DNA of 64,000 nucleotides from Oxytricha trifallax (taxonomy: Eukaryota; Ciliophora; Spirotrichea; Sporadotrichida; Oxytrichidae): assembly GCA_000711775.1 (NCBI GenBank), contig ARYC01001139.1, positions 1-64,000 on the forward strand, in the 5' to 3' direction. Positions 11,330 to 23,101 of the stretch are shown here, one piece after another. Under the pieces are notes generated by a model. It had not been told where the DNA came from and ran no database searches. It was given only the letters and a program-made list of their open reading frames with translations. Position 1 is the first letter of the stretch; the number at the start of each line of letters is the position of its first letter. A program made the position numbers and the translations under genes.

Positions 11330-12014
11330 AGAGAAATATTAAGTTAAATTTAAGCTTATGAAGACATTATATCTATTGAAATTGATGATAATTTATAGTA
11401 TATTAAGGAAGATTCATATTACAGCTTTAGTTATTAACAATTTTTGAACTTAATTAAAAATATGCATTGAATATTTAAGAAAGTATGAAGATAATTTAAT
11501 ATTATAACAAAACTCATCACTTTATTATAATATTATAATTTTTAAATTTACTTCTAAAGTTTAAGGCAGTTATTAATTTTATTGTAGACTTATAAAGTTT
11601 ATCCTAGACCATCAATAATTATTTAAGACTTATAAGTTTTACATTTGATAAATTTTTAATTTATAAGTTAAACTTTAAAACTTTAACATTAAAATTAATA
11701 AATAAAAAATTTCTCCCCTACATGATGTCATGAACTCATTTAATATGATTTTACTTTAGCTTAATTTACCAATATTAAATTTATTTTTAAAAAATTGATA
11801 TATTTAGAACTTTCATTTACACAACAATATAAATTCAAAACGAGATATATTACAATTTTTCCTGCAATATTTTTCAAAGCATTCATATTCCTTGATACCA
11901 AGTTCCTATCACTTTTAAAGTGATTAAGAAGACATAACTCGATGAATAAACAAATGCCCTTATTTAAAATATTTTACGAGCATAAAATTGCAAGGATATT
12001 TTTAACCTAACTAT
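11330..12014. other. AT-rich spacer between TBE-C and TBE-D
   Basis: About 690 bp, very AT-rich, with no coding frame I can support under the ciliate code and no repeat shared with other parts of the window. It is the unique DNA left between two transposons. The only landmark is ATT at 11327-11329, the likely target duplicate of TBE-C. Confidence 0.6.
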
Positions 12015-12178
12015 AATCAAAACCCCAAAACCCATTCAGTATTTTTATTGAGTTTTTGATTGATAAAAGTTGACTATTAGTGCATACTTTATTAGGGTTT
12101 TAATAGGGTTTATGTAGGGGTTTTATGTTTAAATATTAATAATTTAAGTTAGTATAACAAACGAGTTTTTAAAATATT

Positions 12179-13843
12179 TCACACAAGCATAAGCTTTGAG
12201 TCATGGGGCAGTTCTCTGAATTTTATCTTTCTAAGTTGAGATTTGATTGTTTCTATAGTTTGTTAATTCTCTTACCTTGGCTTGATAATAGTTGAATATG
12301 CAAGTTCTCTGAGACCTCCATTTATTATATTTTTATCGAGATATTGCTTGATTCTCTGCTTAGAATCTCTCTCTCACCCCTGCAGCTAAAGTAATCGTTT
12401 CTTGGCATGTCGCTCTCTATTATTATTACTGCTAGAGCCCAGATATCCCATTAAGTGTCTCCATCTCTCCAATCCTCTCTCTGGGAAATATCCAGGAGGC
12501 CGTATACATTTCCTTATGCAGAGGCTTGCACTCTTTGAGCTCTGTTGAAGTCAATAATATAAACTCTAAGACTGAAAGTTAATCATGATATTTTCTGGCT
12601 TTAAGTCTCTATGAACATATCCTAGCTTGAGAAGCTCTTCAATCCCCTCCACTATCTGCTATACTATCAAGCTAATTTATCTCTGACATCTGTTGTCAGA
12701 TAAGAATTCTCTGTAAGTCATTTCTAATAAAGGAAGCCTGAAGGCTACATGATCTTTACCAAGTAAAATAGCATCAAGCTAGATGATATGCCTGCACTCA
12801 TTTAAACTTTGCCTTTTAAAGAGCATAATACTCATTAGCAAATTCCATTTGGAACTTGTCATCAGCAAGGAAGTAATTGGTGACATCTTGATTTTGGGAG
12901 AAGACTAGGTAATAGCGAGATTGGTTTTTTCGGAGTTTCTACTTCTTTACGACTGCCACGTCACGGAAGTTTGCCACGTCAACTCACTCAGATACGTCTA
13001 CGTCACGACTAAAATGATGGTTTGATTTTAATATTAAACAGTGATATGTTAAATTTATTTGATTTTAAATCATTAATCATCATCAAGGAAGTAATTGAAA
13101 GGATATATCTTGTAAGCATATTAGTCATCAGTAATGACTCTCTTCTCTATTTTATCTTCAAGAGTGAGATAGCTTTCTAGGCCTGAATCTAAGTCGATAA
13201 TTTTTAATATAGGAATCTTCATTGCCTCTATTTTAACCATGATTTTATTGATCTCAGAGAGAGACTGGAAAGTTCTTGACTTCTTTCTTTTTTTTAACTT
13301 ACTTCTAGACTTCAACTCTAAGAGACTCCACTGGGTTTCTTGATCTTCTCTTTTAGAGGAATCTATTCCCTGTAGGTTCATGAATAAAGACAAAACTTTA
13401 ATTATGCTTTTTTTTAAGTGCACTTTGAGGTCTCTAGTATGAGAATATGGCTTCTAACAGAACTCACAAACATACTTCCCATCTTTCTTTTAATGCTTGA
13501 GAAATAACCTTGGCATATCGTTGTGTATATCTCTCAAGTGTCTCTTATAAGTTGACTTGTAAGGGAAAACTTTATTGCATTCTTTGCATTAATAGTCAAC
13601 TTTGGCTGTATTTATTAATGCTCTATGGAGGGTTGTTTAACCTCCTCCTCAATTTACACAGCTTCTATGATACTCCTACTTAACTTATATTTAAATCTCA
13701 AAGCTAGACTGGTCAAAGTTGTCATAAGTAGGCTCCCACTGAGTACAAGCGTCTCTGGTCTCTACTTTTCTTGGTTGCTGGAATGATAACTTTTATTGGC
13801 TTGATCCAAGTAATGCAGCTCTCCTTAACAGTTTAGCGCTCAT
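12179..13843 (-). pseudogene. TBE-D zinc-finger/kinase gene
   Basis: Start ATG 13841-13843 (Met-Ser-Ala-Lys-Leu-Leu-Arg-Arg). Cys/His finger remnants lie around 13430-13600. The kinase catalytic loop HRDLKPEN is at about 12600-12625, and Trp-Asp-Ile-type sequence lies further 3' of it. TGA at 12179-12181. The coding sequence is interrupted at about 12880-13077 by an insert flanked by 20-bp near-repeats. Frame breaks elsewhere make it a pseudogene. Confidence 0.75.
12860..13097. repeat. ~200-bp insert flanked by 20-bp imperfect direct repeats
   Basis: CATCAGCAAGGAAGTAATTG (12860-12879) recurs as CATCATCAAGGAAGTAATTG (13078-13097). The intervening 198 bp has no match in TBE-A, B, C or E. It contains three ACGTCAC-like motifs within about 60 bp and is much richer in GC there than its surroundings. 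Origin unknown; it could be a duplication-generating insertion or an IES-like segment. Confidence 0.6.
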
Positions 13844-14019
13844 TTTAGTTTGCTGATATATTTTATTATAATGATGTTAAAATCTACCTAGATAAACTAT
13901 TATATTAGAGCATAAAACACTCTGGTAGATTCTTTGCAGAGAGGTAAGAAAATTAGCTAACCATAAAAGACTGTAAGTTGACATATTTTATGAGAATTTT
14001 ATACATTTTAGTAAATTAA

Positions 14020-14215
14020 AATACTCCTAATAAAGTTTTGTTTCTCAATGAGGTCTTTTAAATCAAGTTTGAAATTAATTTGGAGGAAAAATTATAAAGC
14101 ATTTTTAAATTAAATATACTCCTAATGAAGTTTTAACATTAAAATTTAACTCCTAATAAAGTTCGAACTTAATTTGGAGGACCTCCTAAAATAATTAAAC
14201 ATTATTAGGAGCAAT
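14020..14215. promoter_or_regulatory. TBE-D divergent intergenic repeat cluster
   Basis: Repeats of CTCCTAATAAAGTT and TTTGGAGGA with inverted partners lie between the divergent kinase (start 13843, -) and 22-kDa (start 14407, +) genes. Same position as the clusters in the other TBEs but a different consensus from A/B/E, so the motif seems to follow the subfamily. Confidence 0.45.
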
Positions 14216-14406
14216 TTAATGGAGAGAGTTTGATAAAAATGGAAATAAATCTGTAAAACTTGGAGCAAGTTTTTCAATGCTTCTCCTCATATCTTTTTAA
14301 GGTTGACCTCCAGTAGGTCATCCCTTTAGCAGTAAGATTTTAATAAACTTAGAATGGATATCCATAATTTTAATTTTCATTAACATTTCTAGAAAGAGGA
14401 AGCAAG

Positions 14407-14988
14407 ATGGAGTCTATAGATGATGCAATGAAGAGAATTTAATCTCAAGATTTGATAGGAAAATTTCGAAGAAAAGAGGACCTTTATAGATATTTGGTTT
14501 AGCAAGGTAAGTTCTTTAGTAAGATTAATAAATCCATTATAGTTGGATTGTTCTTGCCGACTTAGGAGGGAACTAAAATCTCATTCTTAAAAGCCTTACT
14601 GAGTGAAGAGAAAAAAGCTTTTAAGTCTAATGAAATTAGGATGATAGAGATACCTAACTACCCTGAAATATCAGTGACAAACCTATATGACGATGCTATG
14701 AGTGATCCAGACGTAGCTATCTACCTTCCATCAAAGCTTCAGCTCTCAAATAAGTTGCCAGAGAGAAACTTCTTCTTTGGTGTTCTTGCAACTCTGAAAC
14801 CTGAGTACTTAAATGAAGTTATTTAAGAAGCTCATAAGAAACGCTACAGCATCTCTCCTGAAGAAAAAGAGAAGCAAGGTATTAAAATAAGTGATACCTG
14901 GCTGTAGGAACTTTAAAAGCATCCTTTCATCTCAAGTAAGCTTAGTCTTCTAACTTTATAGAAAAACTTGGTACTGCTATATACTTGA
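14407..14988 (+). CDS. TBE-D 22-kDa protein, intact
   Basis: 193-codon ORF, intact under the ciliate code (TAA/TAG = Gln, TGA stop), with eight reassigned Gln codons. It begins Met-Glu-Ser-Ile-Asp-Asp-Ala-Met-Lys and ends Leu-Leu-Tyr-Thr-stop. Conserved blocks shared with the other TBE copies: VGLFLPTQEGTKISFLKA, EIPNYPEISVTNLYDDAM and LPERNFFFGVLATL. About 22 kDa, the size known for this TBE protein. No recognised catalytic motif and no membrane segment; charged and helical. Its stop TGA overlaps the ATG of the next small ORF by one base. Role in the TBE life cycle unknown. Confidence 0.9.
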
Positions 14989-15196
14989 TGAAAGAGCGCA
15001 GCAAATTAAACAGAGAGAGAAAGTCTTAAGTAAAACATGAATTGAGTAAGAGGCTCTTCAAAGATTTATAAAAGCCAGAAGAGATGACATAGATGCAGGA
15101 GCTGGCACTAAGAGAAGAAACATGGGCCCAAGCAAGCCTTAAGAGGAAGAAAAGAAAGAGAAGCCAAATCCCTTTACGGGCAAATTTAATATGTGA
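14988..15196 (+). pseudogene. TBE-D small downstream ORF
   Basis: Starts at the ATG of TGATG (stop of the 22-kDa gene overlapping by one base). The predicted product is very basic (Met-Lys-Glu-Arg-Ser-Lys ... Lys-Arg-Arg-Asn-Met). One base is missing near 15090 relative to TBE-E, shifting the frame. The conserved end Lys-Phe-Asn-Met-stop is still present at 15185-15196. See the intact TBE-E copy at 56092. Confidence 0.6.
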
Positions 15197-15202
15197 ACTT
15201 AT

Positions 15203-16228
15203 TCATTCGTTTAAATCTAAAACTTATTTATATACACAAAATCTACCTTCTCTTGCGCATACTTTAGCTTTATCATCGCTGACTCTTTTAGCAGCACTCT
15301 TTATAAAATCGACTGTATCTATCTTCAAGTCGTGCATTAAGTGATAGAGTAGAAGTTTCTTGTAGTGGCCTTTCAATAACCCCCAATATAATTCAATTCC
15401 ATTAAACTAAGGGCTGTAAGGAACATTAAATACAGGTGTTATGTTTAGCCTTTCATATTCCTTCCTTGAGTCTTTAGTTTTATAAACTGACAAGTTATCA
15501 ACGAAGAGAATAATCTCTTAGTCAGCGTACTTATCTCTAAGCTATTACAAGAACTTAATATATTATTCAGTCTTTATAGAACGAGGGTGGATAACATAAG
15601 TCTCTAGGCCAATATCTTCACTTATTCCATCAAAGATTGCATGAGTTTACACCTTAACCTTTTAGTCATATACTTCAATGTTGCTATATCTTTTATACCA
15701 AGACCTTGATATAAAGGTATTGAATGTAAATACAGCTTCATCAGCGTGTATGAACTTTATATTATGCTCTTAAGACCTCTGCATTTAATCTTTATAAAAT
15801 GGAACATTAAAGTCAATCACTCTCTTAATGCGATTGACTGTCTTGTAAGATATTCCATTCTTTTTATATATGTTCGCTATCGATTAAGCAGAGATATGAA
15901 GCTCAGGAAATTGGCGATGAAACATTACAGCTCTCTAGGGAGAGAAGTGAGCCCAGTATTTAAGAGTCTTATCATTAATTAGATAATTGATATGATGCTG
16001 CTAAACTTTTAGAGGTCTTTTAGGCTTAGAATTAAGCTGCTGTCACTTTAAATTCAATGTTAATAGACGATGAGACCTCACAGTTGCAGGAGATTTATGG
16101 AGCAGTCTTGCAATAGATGTATAATTCAGAACAGGCTAGAGCTATTCACTATATTCATTACATCCATAACGCAACTTAAACAATAAATCTATATACTCAC
16201 TGTCATAAACTGACCCCAAACCTCGCAT
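15203..16228 (-). pseudogene. TBE-D DDE transposase with one in-frame TGA
   Basis: Start ATG 16226-16228, terminal TGA 15203-15205; 1026 nt, a multiple of three. A TGA at 16043-16045 (about codon 62) falls where TBE-C has an Arg codon, so it looks like a single nonsense change in an otherwise near-complete gene. The C-terminal part contains the usual NGIELYWG block and the His-Asp-Leu-Lys-Ile-Asp-Thr-Val stretch. 341 codons, close to the 353 of TBE-E. Confidence 0.75.
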
Positions 16229-16450
16229 ATACTCACTTAAATTACTAATATTTAAACATAAAACCCCTACATAAACCTTATTAAAATAAAACCCTAATAA
16301 AGTATGCCTTAATAGTCTACTTTTATCAATCAAAAACCCAACCAAACTACTGAAAGGGTTTTGGGATAATGAATGCCTTAATATCCAAGATTGAATATAT
16401 TTATTTTTGGTAATATCTGTTAAATTAGGAATTTTTAATGATGAATGTAT

Positions 16451-16493
<43 letters not shown>

Positions 16494-16909
16494 TTGTAGG
16501 AATACATTCGATTTGGGAAAATGAATTAAAATTAAAATTAATTAATTATTAATTACCTTCAGTTATGTTTTTGGAAAATGTCTCCAAACCCTGACAATAT
16601 TATACTCTCTGGATAGCGCATTAAAAATGAGACGGTGGTTGTTATTGCTATAATGAATTTATCTCATCGCCCAAGCGAGAAAAACCCATTATACTATTTT
16701 TGGGAGTTAGCTCAAAATCAAAATATCTCGCTTCCTGGGATGATTCAAGAATATTGCCAATAATAAAGTCCAGCTAAAATTGCGGGATCTACTGTAAAAT
16801 CCATTTATTTTTAAATTTTAAGTCACTTTGGTTTTGATTACTGCCATGATTTTGATAATTAATTAATTTAATTTAAATTCATTTTCCCAAATCGAATGTA
16901 TTCCTACAA
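16494..16909. mobile_element. Palindromic MITE copy 1
   Basis: 416 bp with termini TTGTAGGAATACATTCGATT and the inverse, flanked by TA on both sides (16492-16493, 16910-16911). The interior has the family motif GCCAATAATAAAGTCCAGCT, but the arms are more diverged than in the other copies. Inserted within the (AAT)n tail of the retroelement, so it is the younger of the two. No coding capacity. Confidence 0.85.
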
Positions 16910-16910
16910 T

Positions 16911-16927
16911 AATAATAATAATAATAA

Positions 16928-17003
<76 letters not shown>
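16911..17003. repeat. (AAT)n microsatellite tail
   Basis: Nearly perfect AAT repeats continuing the block at 16451-16491 on the other side of the MITE. Interpreted as the 3' tail of the retroelement (minus strand). An apparent poly-Asn reading frame over it is not a gene. Confidence 0.85.
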
Positions 17004-17004
<1 letters not shown>

Positions 17005-17113
17005 TGATCACACTGAGGTCTCTGGGGACCTCCTATCTAATATGCATGTTAGCATGTAAGGGACAAACCCTTTTAGTTAATGAGGAGATTATCTCCTTTC
17101 TTCACTTAGTCTT

Positions 17114-18165
17114 TCATCTTCTTTTTCCTTTGTTGTTTCTTTGTTTTTTCTTCCCCTGTCTTCCTGATTTTCTTCCTCTTCCTCCTTTCCTATTGATGAT
17201 TTAGATTTGATCTCCTTATTTTTTGAAGTTGAATTGAGTGTCAAAATTTCTAACTTAGATTAATAATTTAAGTTCCTTTAGTCTGATGTGATCTTTCAAT
17301 CTTGTTGTCATCAGTTAAGTAAGGTCTGACTTCAAAAAATAGTCATGTTTTTGGAGGCATTTGACATGAATCTCAACTTTGTTGAGATGATTGTGATAAT
17401 CTGCATCTATTGAAATGCAAGCCGCCTCGTTAACATTGATATTCTTTAAAATATCAAATTTAAAAAGCCTTATAAAGCTGGTTAAAGCTGGGGGGTATCA
17501 ACTGCTGATTTTGTAGCATCTTTAATCAAACCACACAGTTATTAGTCAGACATGGCGATTATATCAGTCAGTTGTTTATGATTGACACGAGTATAAATGC
17601 CTGTAATGGCTTCTGAGAATCTTCTTGTAACTTTTTATAGGTTGGATTCGATTGTATTGATCCAAATTGATAAGCAGGATTCTCTAGTGTCGAATCTATT
17701 TTAGAGTTGTGCCTTAGAGATAGTCTACATGTATTCGTAATAGGATCCAACTTAAATTTAATTTAATTATTATTAATTTAGGATCCATATTTAGTACTAA
17801 ACCTTAATTTTCTTATTAACCTTCTTTTTAGTACTAATTTTTCTCAATGACTTCATTGACTGGAGATGGAGGTCGATTACGACATTTGAGTTCTAAGTAG
17901 TCTTCAAGATCAAATGTTTTTTTGTAAGAATTAACAGAGTATGAATAAGACTAGTCAAATTAATCGTATTGTTATTTTTCCTCTACAGAGCTCCAGTCTT
18001 CCTCATGTTTTTTTGTATAGAACTCTTTTTGTTATAAGGTCTGCATTTCTATTGAATGGTTGGGGGTCGTCTTCTAGTAAAATGTCTGAATTTGAACTGA
18101 TTTCAGAATTATCTACTATATCTAGTAGTGGTGGAGGTATTGGATGTGGTGGTTAATGACTAGGA
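17114..18165 (-). pseudogene. Retroelement copy 1 ORF (ORF1-like, acidic/basic protein)
   Basis: Coding stretches on the minus strand under the ciliate code. An acidic N-terminal segment around 17790-18010 (Glu-Glu-Asp-Trp-Ser-Ser-Val-Glu-Glu and Phe-Asp-Leu-Glu-Asp-Tyr) is followed by a middle segment 17568-17745. A Lys/Leu-rich C-terminal part (17120-17470) ends in a very basic Arg/Lys tail and TGA at 17114-17116. Similar in layout and local sequence to the ORF at 39515. TGAs between segments show decay. No RT motif seen; best guess is a retroelement ORF1-type nucleic-acid-binding protein. Confidence 0.55.
17741..17787. other. IES-like insert with 9-bp pointer repeat
   Basis: The 9-bp direct repeat TAGGATCCA (17741-17749 and 17779-17787) flanks a 29-bp, almost pure AT segment. 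Removing 38 bp (one repeat plus the spacer), not a multiple of three, joins the two flanking minus-strand frames exactly, giving Asn-Met-Asp-Pro-Ile-Thr-Asn across the junction. This is the structure of a hypotrich internal eliminated sequence with its pointer, here within a retroelement ORF. Confidence 0.6.
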
Positions 18166-20824
18166 ATTTAGACTTCTTGAATTTAAGTATGGGGTTTTGT
18201 TGAAGTCTGTTGCGGTTTTATGAATTTGTTATTAAAAGATGCAAGTCTAAGCATCTAAAAAAGTTATTAAGTCCATAGTTAGACTATGTCACAGTTGTTG
18301 CCATCTTAAAATTAGATTTTTGTGAGGTGGTTTTGAAATTTATTAACTATTTGAAAGTCTTTCTTGATGATTTTCCATGCAACAAAAGTGATAATTTCCA
18401 ACATATGGAGTCCCCATTAATCTTAATTATATTCTTTATAAGTTCAATTAAGAATTAGAGGTGTAGGAAATCATTATTCTCTACGTCGCCTTGTATGACA
18501 TCCCTTTGTATTTTGCACAGTATACCCATTCTGTGTTGATGAATGTATAATACTCGTGCAATTTAATACAATCTTGCTGTATTTTAATTCGAAAATAAAT
18601 ATTTATATATCTTCTTTTGATTAAAGGTTGCAGAATAATGAGCTAAAAGGTTGAAAGATTTAGGTGAACAAAATTAAGGGAAGAAGTCAACGTATCTCGA
18701 ATCTGATTTGTACAATCAGCAGGATATCTATTAATAAGATATCTACCTCTAAAAAATTTAAATTATAATTATTGAGAATTATCATGACGATATCTTTTGG
18801 ATAAACTATAAAAGTGTACTTCACTAGAGGCAGTAAAACTTTTGTTAGAAGCTTAAAAAACATTTAATACTATAGCCTTCAGTGTTACCGTTTAGGGTCA
18901 GAAAATATACAGAAGTTTTTGAGAGATAAAATAGTGTTAACAAAGTAAATTTTATGTTTTGGATACTCTGTTGTAAATGACCCTATACTTTCTTTTAATT
19001 CCAATATTTCATTTTCATCTGTGATCAGCATTTCTAAGTGTTTGGTTATCTTTAGGTTATCAACTCATTTCATTTTTAAGAATGAAATTTTACCTTTATA
19101 GAATTTTAACAAAATCATATTCCTGATTAAGTTAACGGATATGAAGAATATTCTAATATAATCAAAATATTCATATATGTTGTAAATACAACACACGTAT
19201 TCAAAGACAACTAATCTTTTAAGTGCTGTTGAGATGATGGTAGCTGCTTATCTTTTAGATATTTTTTTCTAAATGTTGAAATTCAATGAAATTGATGGTG
19301 AACTAAAGTTATTTATGTTTATAAGTATCATTAACTAACCTATTTTTTTATTATTATGTCATTAGCTTAAAGATTAAACTATATGATTTATATGAAATTA
19401 AAAAGACATAGAATTTAAGTATTGAAACAGTGAGATGTAAAATTATATTTTATGAATATATAATATACAACATTCTTCCCATTCAATTTAAATGATTAAA
19501 ATCATTATTATTTTTTAAAAATATATAATTAATGCTTAATTTTAAAAGAATAGGGTTAAAAAATAAAATTATAAGGATTTTATTATAATATATTTCAATT
19601 ACTATATTTAGTAAATCATATTTTAAAATATCAAGACAAATTTTAATCTTTTTCATGATAGATCCATATTTCATAATTAAAGAAAGACTATAATTATTTT
19701 ATTGTACAAATTACTAAAAATTTAATAACAAAAACTTCAATATTATATAATAATTAATAAGCTATAAAATTTAGACTATGTTTAATATTAGATATAATCA
19801 TTCAAAATGATTAATATTTAATTTAAAACTTATTATTATTATTATTTAATCCCTTAAAACAGCTTAAGAATTTTATTGCTATAAATGCCATAGTATATAT
19901 TCATATTATCTCATTTTCTAAATTTCTTTGTCTTTTAGTTTTTCTGGCACATAAGTTCGAATGTCGAATTATGCACTCTAATGCTGCAGTCTACTAAACA
20001 GCTGAACGAGGTAAAACAGTATTTACTATATAATAGTATTTTCTTAAAAAATTCTCCTAACATTGCAACAGATATCAATAATTTTAAGTTTTTTATAGTG
20101 TAAACTCATCCTATCCCTAAAACATTGACATTTTTACTAGAAAATATCATTGTTTTTACTTTGTTTCATTGCATGTGCCAAAAAACTTTCAAAAAAATTA
20201 CCTTCATAGATAGGCTCACTTGCGACTCTCACATTGATTACTTATAAATAGTAAATTTACTTACAATTGCCAAAGAATGAGTAAGTAATAAAAAATAGAA
20301 TTATAATGCTTGTGTTTTATTAATAATTATGCTAGTAATAAACTTATCAAGGAATAAAATAAAAGAATCATTTATTAACAAACCTTTTTATTAAAAACAT
20401 TTCCAACATTACTTAACAATTTGTAAATTTAGATTTTAAAATATAAACCAAATAAAAATGGTAGTGATAAAGATAAGCATTATTATTGGATTTTAAATAG
20501 AGAAAAATTAATATATTGCTAAATATTCATTAAAAGAAGATACTTTTATTGAAAAATATACAATATATAAATTACGAGCTTAGTTTAAGAGAAAATAATT
20601 TTAGGTTAGACGTAGATTTAAATATTTTTATAATTAATAATTATAATGAATCAAGATTTTCGATTATTAATTTATATTTTGTCCGATTTTTGAATATTTA
20701 CTAAGTATATCCTTATCCACTCTTAAGTAGTCCTCTCAAATTTTCTCACTCTGATGCTACTAGCATCCACTAGCAGTAAATTTCCACCTAAAAATATAAG
20801 ACTTCATAATCCCACTGAAATGCT

Positions 20825-21016
20825 TCAGATCTATTGTAAAGTTCTGCATCGATCTAATCTAGTTATCTCTTCGACTCCTACATGACTATGGATTTTGGCT
20901 GACATGCTTGATTTATCATTATAAATAAGTTTAATTAATTTTAAGTTTTCTATTATGTTTTCTTTAAAATGTAGAAGCTTCTTGAGTTGATTCATGAATA
21001 TCTTATTGAAATTCAT
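20825..21016 (-). CDS. Small ORF, 63 aa, unknown
   Basis: ATG at 21016 and TGA at 20825-20827 under the ciliate code, with one TAG read as Gln. The product is Lys/Leu/Ile-rich at the N-terminus and more balanced at the C-terminus (HVGVEEITRLDRCRTL). Composition is more gene-like than neighbouring DNA. Could be one exon or one macronuclear-destined segment rather than a full gene. No family recognised. Confidence 0.3.
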
Positions 21017-21507
21017 CTAAATTATATAATGTTAATATTGATCAGTATACTATTTTATAACTTGTAATTAAAGGCAGATTATAGAGTATAACTAATATTC
21101 AGTATAAATTATGATTAAAATTTTTCTTATTTATTTATAATCGATATGATGACTAACGATATGCCGAGAGATAAAGTATAAATTGTTCTGAAGATCTATA
21201 ATTTTCTTATTTATTTAATTTACTTACCATTCTAAGAAGAAATATGGCTCTTTGCAAATTTTTTATAAGAGTAGTTTTTGCCGCAATTTGTTTATAAAAT
21301 TTCAAAAGTTCCTTGTTCGACTATAATTAATATTAATTAGTTTGGTTTACAACTATTATAACTTCAAGTTTGTTTTAGTATACACTAAGACTTTATTAGT
21401 ATTCTATTTTACACGCCATATGTTGCAATAGAATTTCTTGAGTATCAACTGACAACACATGCAATTTTTTCTCTCAAGTTTAGCTATTTTTTGTCGCTCT
21501 TTTTTCA

Positions 21508-21642
21508 TGCTTCTTTTCCCATTTCCACCAAAAGCTTCTTTGTTTTTAAGCTGACTTTAGATTATATAATATTGAGCAAGTCCGGAGTTTCTGTGCTGAA
21601 GCTTTCTGGTTTTTCTATGGCTTTAGTAAAAGAACTTATTTG
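21508..21642 (-). CDS. Coding-like segment, unknown protein
   Basis: 45-codon open stretch on the minus strand with protein-like composition (FTKAIEKPESFSTETPDLL), ending at a TGA. In AT-rich DNA this Pro/Glu/Thr content is unusual and suggests a real coding segment, perhaps an isolated macronuclear-destined segment. The longer plus-strand ORF over the same place looks like its shadow. Confidence 0.3.
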
Positions 21643-23101
21643 GCAGCAAAACGTTATACTCTTCTACCTTTTTTATAAATACCACAATTCTAATGAATAC
21701 TATTGCTTAAATTAATAAGATTCTAGTATAAAGACGATATATATATAATAATTAATTAATTATAAAATTAATATTAACCACATTTAATAATAAGTTTACT
21801 CTCAATTATTTAATCAATAAATTCTAATAAAATGTTTATGAACTATTAATATTAATAAATTATATGAATATTTTGAAATTTTTTAGAGTTTAATAATCAA
21901 AACTCAGCAACTTCCTTAAACCTCTTCAAAATAAGAATAAAATGACTTGAATTCTAGAGACTAAAGATTAAATTTGAGGAAATCGAATATTTTTATACTG
22001 TTCTTTACAGTATAAATTGGAAAATTTATTAAGAAATTTATAACAAAATAATTTAAAAGATTATAAAATGTTTATCTGTGCAATTTATTATTAAAGTTGT
22101 GTATATTGTAAGTAAACAATATTAATTTTCAATTTTTATAATGAAGAGATAATGACCAGCGAAAAAAGGTAGAAGCGAATTTTTTGCAAGATTATATGTA
22201 CTTATTGAGTTTTATTAGAAAATCCCATCAATATTAATTCTTATAAAAAAAAGAAGTGAATAAATGTAATAAGTTAAATTTTATAATTTCAAAATTATAT
22301 AACCCTTAGATTATAGTAATTTAATTAGATTGATTAGAAAATTGAAATTCTAACATAATTTAGCTCTGCTTTTAATTGTGAAGCAGTTAAAAAACCTTTG
22401 ACTTAATTTATTAATATTTAATTGGGAGAGCGATTAAATTTTTTATAATTTTATAGATATTTTCCTGATAATTTATTGTAAAAATATATTAAAATTAGTT
22501 TTGTAATCAAATCACCATAAATTAGACATATTAAACAGAGTAATTTGAATTTTTATTAATTAAATTTTACATTATACCGATAATAATATATAGTACAAGT
22601 GATATGTCAAGTTCAGTGTCCAATCTTCATGTCTCTTTCTCAAAAATTAACTTTCGGTGTTCAGGTATTAATGACACCAATATAATTGTAAAAAGAAAAA
22701 CAAAAAAAAATATGATAGTTCGCAAGCATGACCTACTTAATCATGAACCTTTGCTTAAGAAACACTGTCAATTGCTAGATTAAAATGATTTTTAAACCTA
22801 GTAATTAGGTCTTAGGGTACTTGATAATTACAATTTATAATGGAAAATCGATAAATTAAAATAAAATTTATTAAGAAAAAATGAAAACCTTAAGATGATG
22901 TTCCTGGAGCAGCTGGATATCCAATAAAATTTGTAAGTTACAAAAAACATATCTAAAAATTTTTTATTTCAGCAATACTCAACAGCAGGAGTGACAACGT
23001 CAGCTGACCGAGGCCTCAAAAGACACTAGAAAAATATGGGAAAAACAAAGTAAGTGTGGCCAGAAGGATAAAAATACGAAGGAGAATGAAGAGGTGAAAA
23101 T

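Larger units (their letters stand above)
12018..16365. mobile_element. TBE-D (C/D subfamily)
   Basis: Left end CAAAACCCCAAAACCC (12018-12033) preceded by AAT. The right end is GGGTTTTGGG at 16356-16365, missing the last GTTTTG, followed closely by AAT. Order kinase/zinc-finger (-), 22-kDa (+), transposase (-). Length 4.35 kb, longer than its relatives because of a roughly 200-bp insert in the kinase gene. The 22-kDa ORF is intact; transposase and kinase are broken. Confidence 0.9.
16451..18536 (-). mobile_element. Non-LTR-like retroelement copy 1, with (AAT)n tail and nested MITE
   Basis: Flanked by the 12-bp target duplication TGATGAATGTAT (16439-16450 and 18537-18548). The 3' end (minus strand) is an (AAT)n microsatellite preceded by the conserved end GGTCCCCAGAGACCTCA-like sequence at about 17005-17030. 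MITE copy 1 is inserted in the tail. Net length without the MITE is about 1.67 kb. Shares its end sequence and ORF family with the element at 39372. Confidence 0.8.
18549..23098. other. AT-rich region, no supported gene beyond two small segments
   Basis: About 4.5 kb of strongly AT-rich sequence. Apart from a 63-aa ORF (20825-21016) and a short coding-like piece (21508-21642), I see no sustained frame, no transposon end and no repeat shared with the rest of the window. It may contain short macronuclear-destined segments I cannot distinguish by eye. Confidence 0.5.

Noticed and set aside
16142..16507. 121-aa minus ORF with a poly-Ile start
   Set aside because: The 5' part is the (AAT)n repeat and MITE end; only the last part overlaps the TBE-D transposase, whose own ATG is at 16228.
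16896..17204. ORF with a long poly-Asn run
   Set aside because: It simply reads the (AAT)n tail of a retroelement and continues into the antisense of that element's ORF; shadow of a microsatellite.
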